Positions 52,069 to 61,355 of a DNA stretch of 64,000 bases are shown here, in pieces (the first letter of the stretch is position 1; each line of letters begins with the position of its first letter). Under the pieces are notes generated by a model that did no database searches, was not told the origin of the DNA, and was given only the letters and a program-made list of their open reading frames with translations. A program made the position numbers and the translations under genes. The DNA is taken from positions 62,001 through 126,000 of the forward strand of contig JAEPQH010000005.1 in NCBI GenBank assembly GCA_017640605.1, in the 5' to 3' direction. The DNA comes from Balneolaceae bacterium. Its GTDB lineage: Bacteria; Bacteroidota; Rhodothermia; Balneolales; Balneolaceae.

Positions 52069-54180
52069 ATGACATTTATGGACTTTCAAGGTTTCCAGTC
52101 TTCTTTCTCTACCATCGCAATTTTATCAGTAATTGCAATTCTGATTTGCCTAGCTCTTTACAGCTACCATAAACAAAAGAGCTTACCTGTAGGCTCTAGA
52201 TGGTTATTAGGAACCTTACGGGCAATCACATTAACCATTATTGCTTTACTCATTTTTAATCCTGTATTCTTTAAATCGGAATTGGTTGAGCGTGAACCTA
52301 AGTTGTTAGTGCTATTCGATAATTCTGAGTCTTTAGCGATTGAAAAAGGAGACTATAGAGGAATACAGTCTATAAATGAGTTGCTTACTGAGCTGGCTTT
52401 TGAAACTCGAACTGAAGCGAGCATTGATTTCTTTTCTTTCGGTAACGACACTCGACCGGTCTTATCACCTGATTCTTTGAGATTTTCGGAATCGCAAACC
52501 AATTTTACCGAAGCGATAACACAAATTGAAGAATTACAGGACGATTACAATGTTGCCATAATAATCAGTGACGGCATTATTACTATCGGTCGAAACCCAC
52601 TTATTCAAGCGGCAGGACTTGGAATTCCTGTTTTTACCATCGCTACCGGTGATACCTCGGCAGTACGTGATGTTACCATCAACAATATTCTAACTAATAA
52701 TACAGGCTACACAGAAAGTAATCACATTGTAGAAGTTGAAGTTTCACAAAACGGGTTTTCCGGCTCAGAGACTGTACTAACTATTTTTGATGGACAAAAA
52801 AATGCGGTTACTTCCGAAGAACTTTCGTTTTCAGCCTCAGAAGAAGTACAAACCATTCAACTGGAGCTCCCGCTTAAAGAAGAAGGCTTACAGGCTTTTC
52901 AAGTGCAAATTGAAGCATTAGATGAAGAATGGTCCACTGAAAATAACACAAGAACGTTTAGTATAGATGTATTAGATAGCAAAACGCGGGTACTTCATAT
53001 TGCGAGCGAAATTCACCCCGATGTTAAAGCAATTCGTTCACTTCTTCTCTCTGATCCTTCCTACGAACTAAGTACGTTAACTTGGTTAGGAGGTAATTCT
53101 TTTGTTGAGACAGAATCTCCAAATGTTGATGACCTAGATCTGATCGTACTTCATGGAATGGTACAAGGTGATTGGTTACCAAATCAGGAAGAGCTCATCA
53201 CACAAACACCCACTTTATATATAGAACTGCCCCGGACCAGACGAAACTCAGTAGAAAGACTTCCTATTCGATTACTAAATAATCAAGGAGCTCAGATCTT
53301 TGAATTGAATATTATTCCGAATGCAAACAACGAAGATCACCCTATTCTGGAAGTAAGCGAAGTTAATTATGACGCCTTAGCTCCAATACTAACTTCATTG
53401 CGCGCAACCGTTAACGGTGTTGACATTACTTCGTTACTGAATACTCAATTTCAAAATATGGTCACCCCAAATACGGTACTCGCCATTGCTGACAGAGGTA
53501 ATTCGCGTCGTGCTCATATCGCTGCCTGGGGTTGGCATCGGTTATTTCAAAGTACCAATGAAACGGAGCGATTATTTGCCGAAGAATTATTCTTAAATAC
53601 AATTACCTGGGCATCTAATAATCCGGATGAACGATTACTCACCATAACACCATCAAAATCTGTATTCAACAGTTCTGAGTCGGTAATAATTAATGCGAGC
53701 TTGGTGAACGAAAGTGGTGAATCTGAATCGGATGCAGCTATCGAATTTCATTTGATCGACGAATCGGGCAATGATCGAGTATTCAATATGACGAATAATG
53801 GTGCCGGGCGGTATTCCATTCAATTTGAATCATTGAGTAATGGTTTATACTCTTTCTCAGCAACTGCACGAAAAGGCTCTAGAACATTGGATGAACAAAC
53901 CGGGGAGTTTTTGGTGGAAGACTCCAGTTCGGAACTTATAAACACCGTTAGAAACGATCCATTTCTAAACTCATTGGCACTAGAAAGTGAGGGAAGTTTC
54001 TTTATCTATAACCAAATACAAAACTTCTGGGAAACCCTTCGCGATAAAGGAACCCTAACCTCAACCGAAGAACTAGTGGAAGCCTACATCCACCCTATTC
54101 GATCTATATTTTGGTTTGTATTGGTTATTCTCTTGTTGGGTGCAGAGTGGTTATTACGCAAAAATTATTCGTTGCCTTAA
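52069..54180 (+). CDS. Large VWA-like membrane protein (BatA/GATase-like family)
   Basis: A 703-residue protein with two N-terminal helices (~15-30, ~50-67), a VWA-like domain at ~75-210 and a C-terminal helix near 680-697. In the VWA-like region, LLVLFDNSESLAIEKG is the MIDAS-like start and VAIIISDGIITIG follows. The middle is a beta-sandwich region followed by an alpha/beta segment (LDLIVLHGMVQGDW) seen in proteins of this type near MoxR. The MIDAS motif DxSxS is altered to DNSES, so metal binding is plausible. It is probably the MoxR partner. The start could also be ATG 52078. Confidence 0.78.
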   Translation: MTFMDFQGFQSSFSTIAILSVIAILICLALYSYHKQKSLPVGSRWLLGTLRAITLTIIALLIFNPVFFKSELVEREPKLLVLFDNSESLAIEKGDYRGIQSINELLTELAFETRTEASIDFFSFGNDTRPVLSPDSLRFSESQTNFTEAITQIEELQDDYNVAIIISDGIITIGRNPLIQAAGLGIPVFTIATGDTSAVRDVTINNILTNNTGYTESNHIVEVEVSQNGFSGSETVLTIFDGQKNAVTSEELSFSASEEVQTIQLELPLKEEGLQAFQVQIEALDEEWSTENNTRTFSIDVLDSKTRVLHIASEIHPDVKAIRSLLLSDPSYELSTLTWLGGNSFVETESPNVDDLDLIVLHGMVQGDWLPNQEELITQTPTLYIELPRTRRNSVERLPIRLLNNQGAQIFELNIIPNANNEDHPILEVSEVNYDALAPILTSLRATVNGVDITSLLNTQFQNMVTPNTVLAIADRGNSRRAHIAAWGWHRLFQSTNETERLFAEELFLNTITWASNNPDERLLTITPSKSVFNSSESVIINASLVNESGESESDAAIEFHLIDESGNDRVFNMTNNGAGRYSIQFESLSNGLYSFSATARKGSRTLDEQTGEFLVEDSSSELINTVRNDPFLNSLALESEGSFFIYNQIQNFWETLRDKGTLTSTEELVEAYIHPIRSIFWFVLVILLLGAEWLLRKNYSLP

Positions 54181-54183
54181 TCC

Positions 54184-54705
54184 CTAAAAAGAGCTAACCG
54201 TCAGTTCTCCCTCTCCCATAGATTTGATATATACCCAAAATAAATCACCGTATTGCTTCTCGTCAATTTGACTGAGTTTATCCTCCCTTAAAACCATGTT
54301 AATTAATCGCGGCGTGGTGTTGGAATGTCCTACAATCAACACAGCATTACCTCTGTTTTCAGCAATTACTCCATCCAAAAATGCATCAAGATTGTTAAAA
54401 TCATAAGTTAGCACCGGTAATTCGAAATGGAATGCAGTTGGGGTAGCTGTCATAATTGTTCGTTTATAATCGGTACTATAAATCGCTGCCAGTGGCGTAT
54501 TCACTAGTTTAGATACCAATGCATTTGCTCGTTCAATTCCTTCAAAACTTAAAGGCGGATTCCGAGTACCGTCGTCCGCCTTTTCTGTATGCCTAACAAA
54601 GATTAGTAGTGTTTCATCAGCTTGTATTGGCTTATTCTGAAAACCAAATACAGAGTTGCTAATTAGTACAAATAAGATGCAGGAAAAGATTTTAAAAGAT
54701 TTCAT
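54184..54705 (-). CDS. Exported histidine-phosphatase (SixA/PGM-like) protein
   Basis: A ~173-residue protein with a signal peptide (MKSFKIFSCILFVLISNSVFG); an ATG at 54720 would add five residues. The catalytic RHG of the histidine phosphatase superfamily is RHTEK here, and the second His is in IVGHSNTTPRL. The core is therefore present, although the third motif residue is Thr. Substrate is unknown; export suggests a periplasmic phosphatase. It converges with the VWA gene, stops 3 bp apart. Confidence 0.78.
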   Translation of the reverse strand: MKSFKIFSCILFVLISNSVFGFQNKPIQADETLLIFVRHTEKADDGTRNPPLSFEGIERANALVSKLVNTPLAAIYSTDYKRTIMTATPTAFHFELPVLTYDFNNLDAFLDGVIAENRGNAVLIVGHSNTTPRLINMVLREDKLSQIDEKQYGDLFWVYIKSMGEGELTVSSF

Positions 54706-54744
54706 TCCTGATAGTAGCATTTAATCGTCCATGCTACAAATGTA

Positions 54745-55977
54745 TCAACCTTTTTTACTTGCCTTTCCTGATTTGAACATTACCAAAACGAATCCTGTAA
54801 GGCTAACCACAGTAAGTGCTAACAATGCCGCCAACATAGGATGGATTGGGCGTGCAGTTTCTTCCCAGTTTGTGATTGCAACATCAATAGTGGCAATTTG
54901 CTCCTCATTCAATAAAACTCCCTCAGGCATTTTTGGCATCCAACGTGTTTTGAATGTTTCATTCCAAAATTTCTCGAATTCTACGAACTGTTGATAACTA
55001 TCTGAAACCAGAAACTCCTCTTTACTCAACTCATGACCTTCAGCAATAAATGTATCCATAGCGGAATAAAAACTCTGAGTGTTATCAAAGGCGTCTACAT
55101 CAATTTGATGGTGAGCAAGATATTGGTCTACCGATTGCCACATTTTTTTTGATGCAATCATTCTCCATTGCTTTAAGGACGTATCAATACGTGCTTCCCA
55201 TTGCTCCTCCGGTTCACCATAAATCGCAATGAAATCGTCTTTAATTTGATCCCAAGTTCTTTCGAATTGCACCTGCAAGGCTCGCATTCTTAAATGATCA
55301 TTAACCGAAAGCATCGCATTGTTCGCGTGGGTAGCCTCTATATTTTGATCTATCAGATGTTGAATCATTCCTAAAGGATTATCTCGGTCTTCTATGGTAT
55401 AGATACTTAATTGCTGTTCTCCTTTAGTTGATGACTGAATTTTTTGATGAGTAACCAATAAAGAATCAATCATACCGAATAATAAACGATCCCGCTCTTC
55501 TACACTTTTTCTATAATTACTTACTAACTCTGATAAACGTGCTTCACTTGCTTGAGAATAGGTGATTTCCTGATTTAACGAATCAACCTGAGTGTATAAC
55601 CGGTTTATTTCCGCTCGATGTGCCATCACCTGATTGCTCAGATCAAACAATTGTTCTCTCTGATTTTCGATGAGATATAATCGATGTTCATTATTAATCA
55701 AGGCAGCACGAAGGTTTTCAATCTCCTTAGAGTATGTTGCCGGATACACTGCATGATTTATGATGGATGAATGCTTATCAAATGCTTGTTCTAGTGAGTC
55801 TAATTCTTGCTCGATTAGCTGAATTTGAGTGGTAGTGATTGCATTTTGAATCTTCTGCTCAAGTTGATCGGTGTTGAGTCTAAATTCTTCAACAATTTCG
55901 TAATCACTTTCTTGGGCCATAACAGAGCCAAGAATAAGCATGATCAATGCTGGAAGTATTACGGTTAATTTTTTCAT
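54745..55977 (-). CDS. Coiled-coil exported protein with C-terminal membrane anchor
   Basis: A 410-residue protein of unknown family. It has a signal peptide (LPALIMLILGSVMAQ), extended helical and coiled-coil segments at ~30-150, a globular helical part, and a final transmembrane helix with a Lys-rich tail (MLAALLALTVVSLTGFVLVMF). This suggests a periplasmic protein held in the inner membrane. It overlaps the preceding lipoprotein gene by 4 bp. No enzymatic motif is visible. Confidence 0.75.
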   Translation of the reverse strand: MKKLTVILPALIMLILGSVMAQESDYEIVEEFRLNTDQLEQKIQNAITTTQIQLIEQELDSLEQAFDKHSSIINHAVYPATYSKEIENLRAALINNEHRLYLIENQREQLFDLSNQVMAHRAEINRLYTQVDSLNQEITYSQASEARLSELVSNYRKSVEERDRLLFGMIDSLLVTHQKIQSSTKGEQQLSIYTIEDRDNPLGMIQHLIDQNIEATHANNAMLSVNDHLRMRALQVQFERTWDQIKDDFIAIYGEPEEQWEARIDTSLKQWRMIASKKMWQSVDQYLAHHQIDVDAFDNTQSFYSAMDTFIAEGHELSKEEFLVSDSYQQFVEFEKFWNETFKTRWMPKMPEGVLLNEEQIATIDVAITNWEETARPIHPMLAALLALTVVSLTGFVLVMFKSGKASKKG

Positions 55978-56447
55978 GACTTGCTCTCCTGATTTTTAAT
56001 TACTCCTTTTTCAGTTATGTAAAGAGGGGATTCTGTGTTATAGGCAATAATTTGTATATAGGGTGCTCTCCAATTTAGTGCCGGATGTTCCAAACCACTT
56101 TCTGATATTTGAATACTTTTTTTGAGTTTTAGCTCCCCTCTTTTTGGTTCGAACACATACACATTTTTAAATCCATTGGCGGTAATGAAATAGAACCCAT
56201 CAGCATTTCTCAATATTCGTACAAATTCCACAGATTGTGCAGAATCAGCGCCGAACTCTTCGTTTAAAAGCGGAAGAACCGAAAAACGGATATTGTTTCG
56301 TTGATCGCTTACTATGCCTTCTTCGTTTGGCGCTACAACCGACTCAACGTGTTGTGCATAGTTTACATCTTCAATTATCAGCGCGTTATTGCAGTTATAA
56401 CTCACGGCTGACACCATGATCAGAACTAGTATTTTTATAGAATTCAT
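55974..56447 (-). CDS. Small putative lipoprotein, unknown function
   Basis: A 157-residue protein with a signal and a lipobox-like VSYNC (Cys19). The rest is beta-rich and has no recognised motif. It is followed, overlapping by 4 bp, by the coiled-coil exported protein, and the histidine phosphatase gene comes next. It is probably an envelope component working with them, by context only. Confidence 0.7.
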   Translation of the reverse strand: MNSIKILVLIMVSAVSYNCNNALIIEDVNYAQHVESVVAPNEEGIVSDQRNNIRFSVLPLLNEEFGADSAQSVEFVRILRNADGFYFITANGFKNVYVFEPKRGELKLKKSIQISESGLEHPALNWRAPYIQIIAYNTESPLYITEKGVIKNQESKS

Positions 56448-56507
56448 GACTTTTCCTCTTGTGATATAGATTCACAAAATTGAAGCCATCAAAACCAACT
56501 TTGTTCC

Positions 56508-57050
56508 TTAAATAATCAGAATTGATTCGATTGGAGCTTCTTTCTCAAGCAGTGCCCGGCCGTTTAAAAAACTAAGCTCCATAATGAATGAGTAACCAAC
56601 AACTATTCCGCCTAATTCTTGTACTAATTTTGTAGCGGCAACAGCAGAACCCCCGGTGGCAATTAAGTCATCGTGAATTAATACTTTGGCACCCGGTGTT
56701 ATTGCATCTGCATGCATCTCAAGGGTATCCATTCCATATTCCAATTCGTATTGCTGAGAAATGGTATCTGCCGGTAGTTTGCCCGGTTTTCTAACAGGAA
56801 CAAATCCCGCATTTAAATTCTGTGCAATGTTGGTTCCAAATAAAAACCCGCGTGATTCTAGGCCAACTACTACATCCACTTCTTTTTCCAGATAGGGCTC
56901 GGTGAGCAAAAAAGTAGTGAGTTGTAATGCTTTTTTATTCGATAATAACGTAGTTATATCTTTGAACTGAATGCCTTCTTTGGGGAAATCAGGGATGGTT
57001 CGAATATTATCGAGCAAATATTCTTTAATACTTTCTTCTACTTTTTGCAT
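56508..57050 (-). CDS. apt: Adenine phosphoribosyltransferase
   Basis: A 180-residue Apt that converts adenine and PRPP to AMP. The start at ATG 57050 gives MQKVEESIKEYLLDNIRTIP, the expected N-terminus; the longer frame to 57107 adds unmatched residues. The PRPP-binding motif is VLIHDDLIATGGSA, and GLESRGFLFG is the flexible loop region. It is divergent from tadA by 62 bp. Confidence 0.96.
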   Translation of the reverse strand: MQKVEESIKEYLLDNIRTIPDFPKEGIQFKDITTLLSNKKALQLTTFLLTEPYLEKEVDVVVGLESRGFLFGTNIAQNLNAGFVPVRKPGKLPADTISQQYELEYGMDTLEMHADAITPGAKVLIHDDLIATGGSAVAATKLVQELGGIVVGYSFIMELSFLNGRALLEKEAPIESILII

Positions 57051-57112
57051 AAACTTGATGTTATAAAATTCGACCCGAAAGTAGAGATAATTACCTACAT
57101 CAATCAAGCAGA

Positions 57113-57595
57113 ATGAGTAATTCAGAAAAACCGATTTGGCAGGTTCATCAACAGTATATGGCTAAGGCTTTGCAATTAGCTGAACGTGCTTTCGAAGAAG
57201 GCGAGATTCCTGTTGGCGCAATTGTTGTGCATGAGAATCAAATTGTGGGCAAAGGATACAATCAGGTTGAACGTTTAAACGACCCAACAGCTCATGCCGA
57301 AATGTTAGCGATTTCTGCAGCTTGCGATACGATTGACTCCAAATACTTAAGTGATTGCACCTTATATGTTACGCTAGAACCATGCCCGATGTGTGCAGGT
57401 GGTATTGTTTGGTCGAAATTAGGTACGGTGGTTTTTGGTGCTTCGGATCCTAAATCAGGAGCCTGTGGCAGCATGTTTAATATTGCCGACAACGAGACTT
57501 TGAATCATAGAGCCAAAGTAATTCAAGGTGTGCTAGAACACGATGCGGAATATCTGCTTAAAGCATTTTTTGCGAGTAAAAGACAAAAATTCTAG
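57113..57595 (+). CDS. tadA: tRNA-specific adenosine deaminase
   Basis: A 160-residue cytidine-deaminase-fold enzyme. The catalytic HAE is in DPTAHAEMLAI and the zinc cysteines are in LEPCPMCAGGI. TadA converts A34 to inosine in tRNA-Arg. VVFGASDPKSGACGS is the typical TadA segment, distinguishing it from guanine deaminases. Its TAG stop shares the palindrome CTAG with the stop of the convergent large fusion gene (4-bp overlap). Confidence 0.94.
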   Translation: MSNSEKPIWQVHQQYMAKALQLAERAFEEGEIPVGAIVVHENQIVGKGYNQVERLNDPTAHAEMLAISAACDTIDSKYLSDCTLYVTLEPCPMCAGGIVWSKLGTVVFGASDPKSGACGSMFNIADNETLNHRAKVIQGVLEHDAEYLLKAFFASKRQKF

Positions 57596-60015
57596 CCAAA
57601 GAGTTTAATAAGTGCTCTAAGCGAAGGTATTTTTTTTTCTGGCTGTTGGATGTTTACCTGGTTCGCAATTTCGTAGGCCATTTTCCATTGCCTACACAAA
57701 GTTTTAACCGCATACCAATATGGATATCTAGGATCGTAAATATGAGTCGCTTCGGATGTAATCCCATTTAACTCCAGCACTTTGAGGTTATTCCCTTCTT
57801 TGAAATGTGTTTCATCCGGAACTTTGATATCAAATCGGCCAAAATAAAAACCATCAAAACTCTTACTAATATCATCTATTCGATCTACCAATGCTCTAGT
57901 TTTAAGATGAATTCCATCTCTAAAAATAGCTCCTCGCGAATGGGTACCAACTTCAACAAGCTTAATCAATTTTCCTTTGGGAATAATGTTAAATAAATGA
58001 TCCGCATGTTGTTCAAAATGAGTATTAGCCATGCACACTGCGCGCTCATCTTTAAGTATTAATTCTTCAAGAGTATGTTTTCCATCACCTGTTATCCATA
58101 AATATTCTTTTTGGGTGATGGAAATAATATCACCATTCTCTTGATTTGGATAGCGAGCATAAAATACACCGTACTCCTCTCCATCTATATATTCCTGAAT
58201 TATAAATGAACTCGAAAACTGAGTTATCATCCGCTTCAATTCCATTTCATTTTTAGGGATTACCACTTGCTTGCCTCGTTCCCCTATATCCGGTTTTAAG
58301 ACAACAGGAAAAGTGAGTTTATTATCTGATATAAAAGTCAGACAATCAGAAAATGCACGTTCATCAGCATTAATAACACGAAAATTTGCTACGGCATCTT
58401 GTTTTTGAATGGCACATAGAATTTTGGATTTAGACTCTCTCACAAGTCCCCCATATTCGATTCCGGGGTTCGCTAATGTGACTAAAGCAATACTTTTGTG
58501 TTTGATCCATAATCCAATGATATAAATCACAACAGGTACGTAAAGTGCAACAGGTGTCCAGAATTCCCACTTTGTTTTTCTCCGAAATCGGCCAACTAGA
58601 AGTCTTCTACCTTTATAGGTAAACGAAGGGATAATGATTTTGATCAGAATATAAAATACAGCAAATAGCCCAATCAGAGCCCAGATTGCATACTCTTGAT
58701 ACACCGAGAAATATTCAATCATCTCATTTCCTAGTACCACTGCAAGACCTACTAAGATTGGAGTCCACATTAAAGAGGCAATTCCGAAATAAAAGATGAA
58801 GGTAAAGAAGTTAGCTCCGATCGCACCTGCACTTACGTAGGTTGGAAATCTCGATCCAGGAATAAATCTACTGGCGATTATTATAGCCGGACCTTTTGCT
58901 TCGAACCAGTAATAAGATAGTTCGAGATCTTTTTCAGAGATAAACCATTTTAGAGGTGCTTTATTGATTGTGCCTTTGGCAACCCATCGTCCCATCAAAT
59001 AAAGTAGAATATCACCCACGAAAATACCGATCAGGCAAGCGAGCACCCCAGGAAAAAAGCCTATCATTCCGCGTGCGATCAATAATCCAGTTCCAATACA
59101 AGTAAGATCTTCGGTAATAAAGGTGGAAAAAATAATAACCAGCATTAAGATGATTAGAGCTTTACCCTCGGCTTTTATGCTGTTAGAAGCATCAAAAGGC
59201 TGTTTAGAGAGTATATCTGCCGCCATCGAAACTTCTGAGCGAACTTTCACATCTTGCGTATCCACTCGCTGATGAAATGCGGCAATTGTTGAATCAATCT
59301 CATCTCGACTTAATACCTGCAACTCACTTTGTGGGAGCAATCGATGAAGTTCAGTGGCAACTTCCTTTCTAACTTCAGCATCAGCAGTATGAATCACAGA
59401 AATAGGAAGCTGGATAGTTTTAAGTATTTCCCTGATTTCTTGGTGATCAGATTTAACCTGAATCTCTGCTCTCGTGATATGATTGTTTAAAAAGTCTAAC
59501 GAACCAAAATGCGGAACTAACGCCTTTAGAAGTTGAAAACCTATTTTTTTCCCTTGATAAATAGCTTGGTTCAAGAATGCTCCACCGAGTAATTCAAGCT
59601 CTACTATTCCAGTAGAGTTAATCAACGTTAAAGACTGAACCGTATCATTTAATGAAGCCTGTGCAGTAATATGCATAGCAACGCTTCCACCTATTCCCTC
59701 TCCAATCAAATGATATCGAACTATTTCTAATGAATCTGTGAGCTGAATAACTTTAGTTGCTTGATCTTTGATACTCTCTCGCTCCAATTCTATGATCAAA
59801 AATTCATCATCAAAACTCTCAAATTGTTTAAGATTTGAGTAAACCGGATCAGCGATGTAAATCGTAGTTATGCTATCATAGTTGAGAAATGTAAGCTTAT
59901 CGTTTTCCCCATTAAATAATATTTGATATCCGAACGAAGCTGCCAGAAGTACAAAGTAACAAACCGTAGTAACTACCCATTTCTTAGAAATAAAACGGTT
60001 CGTTGATTCAGACAT
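57592..60015 (-). CDS. Fusion: dead alpha/beta-hydrolase-like domain + DedA/VTT membrane domain + ATP-grasp ligase
   Basis: An 807-residue protein. One membrane helix lies at ~13-30. Residues ~40-270 follow an alpha/beta-hydrolase pattern (LIGEGIGGSVAMH, LTLINSTGIVELELLGG), but the nucleophile elbow is GEGIGG instead of G-x-S-x-G and the catalytic His is not evident, so it should be inactive. Residues ~285-435 are a DedA/VTT domain (ARGMIGFFPGVLACLIGIFVG, SRFIPGSRFPTYVSAGAIG). After more helices, ~540-790 form an ATP-grasp ligase (VVLKPDIGERGKQVV, FIIQEYIDGEEYGV, metal site VLELNG). It is last in the GNAT-PlsC-DinB operon. I infer synthesis and movement of an amino-acid- or peptide-linked lipid. 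Confidence 0.8.
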   Translation of the reverse strand: MSESTNRFISKKWVVTTVCYFVLLAASFGYQILFNGENDKLTFLNYDSITTIYIADPVYSNLKQFESFDDEFLIIELERESIKDQATKVIQLTDSLEIVRYHLIGEGIGGSVAMHITAQASLNDTVQSLTLINSTGIVELELLGGAFLNQAIYQGKKIGFQLLKALVPHFGSLDFLNNHITRAEIQVKSDHQEIREILKTIQLPISVIHTADAEVRKEVATELHRLLPQSELQVLSRDEIDSTIAAFHQRVDTQDVKVRSEVSMAADILSKQPFDASNSIKAEGKALIILMLVIIFSTFITEDLTCIGTGLLIARGMIGFFPGVLACLIGIFVGDILLYLMGRWVAKGTINKAPLKWFISEKDLELSYYWFEAKGPAIIIASRFIPGSRFPTYVSAGAIGANFFTFIFYFGIASLMWTPILVGLAVVLGNEMIEYFSVYQEYAIWALIGLFAVFYILIKIIIPSFTYKGRRLLVGRFRRKTKWEFWTPVALYVPVVIYIIGLWIKHKSIALVTLANPGIEYGGLVRESKSKILCAIQKQDAVANFRVINADERAFSDCLTFISDNKLTFPVVLKPDIGERGKQVVIPKNEMELKRMITQFSSSFIIQEYIDGEEYGVFYARYPNQENGDIISITQKEYLWITGDGKHTLEELILKDERAVCMANTHFEQHADHLFNIIPKGKLIKLVEVGTHSRGAIFRDGIHLKTRALVDRIDDISKSFDGFYFGRFDIKVPDETHFKEGNNLKVLELNGITSEATHIYDPRYPYWYAVKTLCRQWKMAYEIANQVNIQQPEKKIPSLRALIKLFG

Positions 60016-60026
60016 ATTTAATCCTG

Positions 60027-60572
60027 CTACGAAACCCTCTCAACGGTATTGCTCAATTTCTTGTGCTTTAATGTAGAGGGTGCTACACCAAAATCCTCAT
60101 CTGGAATATACCCCATCGTTTTTAATATCAGACCTATAAGCGCGTAATGATGTACCGTATGACTGATTAGGAATTGTAATTCTCTCACAATTGATGAGCT
60201 ACTAATTAAACTATTTTCCGAATCATTACCTTCATTGCAAACAATCTCTACATGATTTTGCAGTAATTTGGGTGAGTCTGCAAGTTTTTTTAAAGCTTCA
60301 ATTACTTCTTGAAGCAATTCTATCATGAATAATCGATCATTTTCTAATCGTAGATCCCGTTTACGAAGATCATAATTGATTATCCCGGAATACTCTGAAT
60401 TGATCAAACTAAAATAATGCTCAATAATGTGTCGAAAATGAACCCCTATTCCACTTTTATGATAGGCTCCATTATTCTTTTTATATAGTTCATCAGTAAT
60501 GGACGTCAGTAATTCGATGCCTTGCTCTAAAAAATGGATATTAGACTGTAATACTTCCGGTGTCTGCTTCAT
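60027..60572 (-). CDS. DinB-superfamily metal-binding protein
   Basis: A 181-residue four-helix DinB/YfiT-like protein. Two His-containing helices (GVHFRHIIEHYF and SHTVHHYALIGLIL) supply the three-His metal site typical of the fold. Related proteins are thiol S-transferases or unassigned. Its start overlaps the PlsC gene by 32 bp, and it ends 11 bp before the fusion gene. It therefore belongs to this lipid-type operon, where a DinB protein is not a standard member. Confidence 0.85.
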   Translation of the reverse strand: MKQTPEVLQSNIHFLEQGIELLTSITDELYKKNNGAYHKSGIGVHFRHIIEHYFSLINSEYSGIINYDLRKRDLRLENDRLFMIELLQEVIEALKKLADSPKLLQNHVEIVCNEGNDSENSLISSSSIVRELQFLISHTVHHYALIGLILKTMGYIPDEDFGVAPSTLKHKKLSNTVERVS

Positions 60573-61338
60573 GTATTTCCGATTGATTTACCGGTTTAAA
60601 TTGATCTCTTACGAGTTTATAACTTTGAAGTGCTAGTTCTTTACGGTTAGAACTCCTGATTTTATCCGGGATAAAAGTTATGTGAGCATCAAATTGTTTA
60701 ATCTTTAGCACATTCCAAAAATGCTTTGGGAATGGTGTATCATCCCACCAGCATAATTCACGGCTACAATCAACCTCCTTATGCTCACAGGAATAGCTGA
60801 TGGATGCTGCAGAAACAGGAATATCTACTTGTGCCGGATATTGAAAAAGCGAAGACTTGAAAGGTAGAACATCCTCTCCACTACTGGTTGTACTTTCCGG
60901 AAATAAAAAAATCCCTTGAGAAGGCGTCAAATGAGTAGTGATTTCTGCATTCACGCGGGTTACATCACTTTTTTTGGATCGATCCACAAAAATCAAACCA
61001 GATGTTGAAAGCACGAAGCCAGCAATAGGCCAATCTTTAATATCACTTTTGGCAATAAAAGTACCTTTCGCAGCAGAGAATAACACCCAAACATCGATAT
61101 AGCTAAGATGATTAGCTACTAAAAAAAATGGAGGCTTCGGAGCTTCGCCGTTTATTTGAATACGCATTCCAATTATTCTTGCTACTGCTTTGCCCCATTT
61201 ATGCCTGGCATATGAGGCCCAGCCTTTCCTGTCTGCACCAAAAATGGACAAAACATTCCCAAAAAGTATCACAGAATAATAAATAAGGGTAGCCAGTATA
61301 AATCGAATTAATCGAAATGCTGCTCTCAAATTCGCCAT
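60541..61338 (-). CDS. 1-acylglycerol-3-phosphate acyltransferase-like protein (PlsC/OlsA type)
   Basis: A 265-residue acyltransferase. An N-terminal hydrophobic segment (~12-35) precedes the catalytic NHLSYID (the H-x4-D block). LIFVDRSKK follows, then FPESTTSSGEDVLPFK, where the usual FPEGTR-type motif has Ser in place of Gly. PlsC adds the second acyl chain to lysophosphatidate. OlsA adds it to a lyso-aminolipid made by OlsB. The neighbouring GNAT gene favours the OlsA-type role. Confidence 0.88.
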   Translation of the reverse strand: MANLRAAFRLIRFILATLIYYSVILFGNVLSIFGADRKGWASYARHKWGKAVARIIGMRIQINGEAPKPPFFLVANHLSYIDVWVLFSAAKGTFIAKSDIKDWPIAGFVLSTSGLIFVDRSKKSDVTRVNAEITTHLTPSQGIFLFPESTTSSGEDVLPFKSSLFQYPAQVDIPVSAASISYSCEHKEVDCSRELCWWDDTPFPKHFWNVLKIKQFDAHITFIPDKIRSSNRKELALQSYKLVRDQFKPVNQSEIHEADTGSITV

Positions 61339-61355
61339 ACATCAAAGTATGAAAA

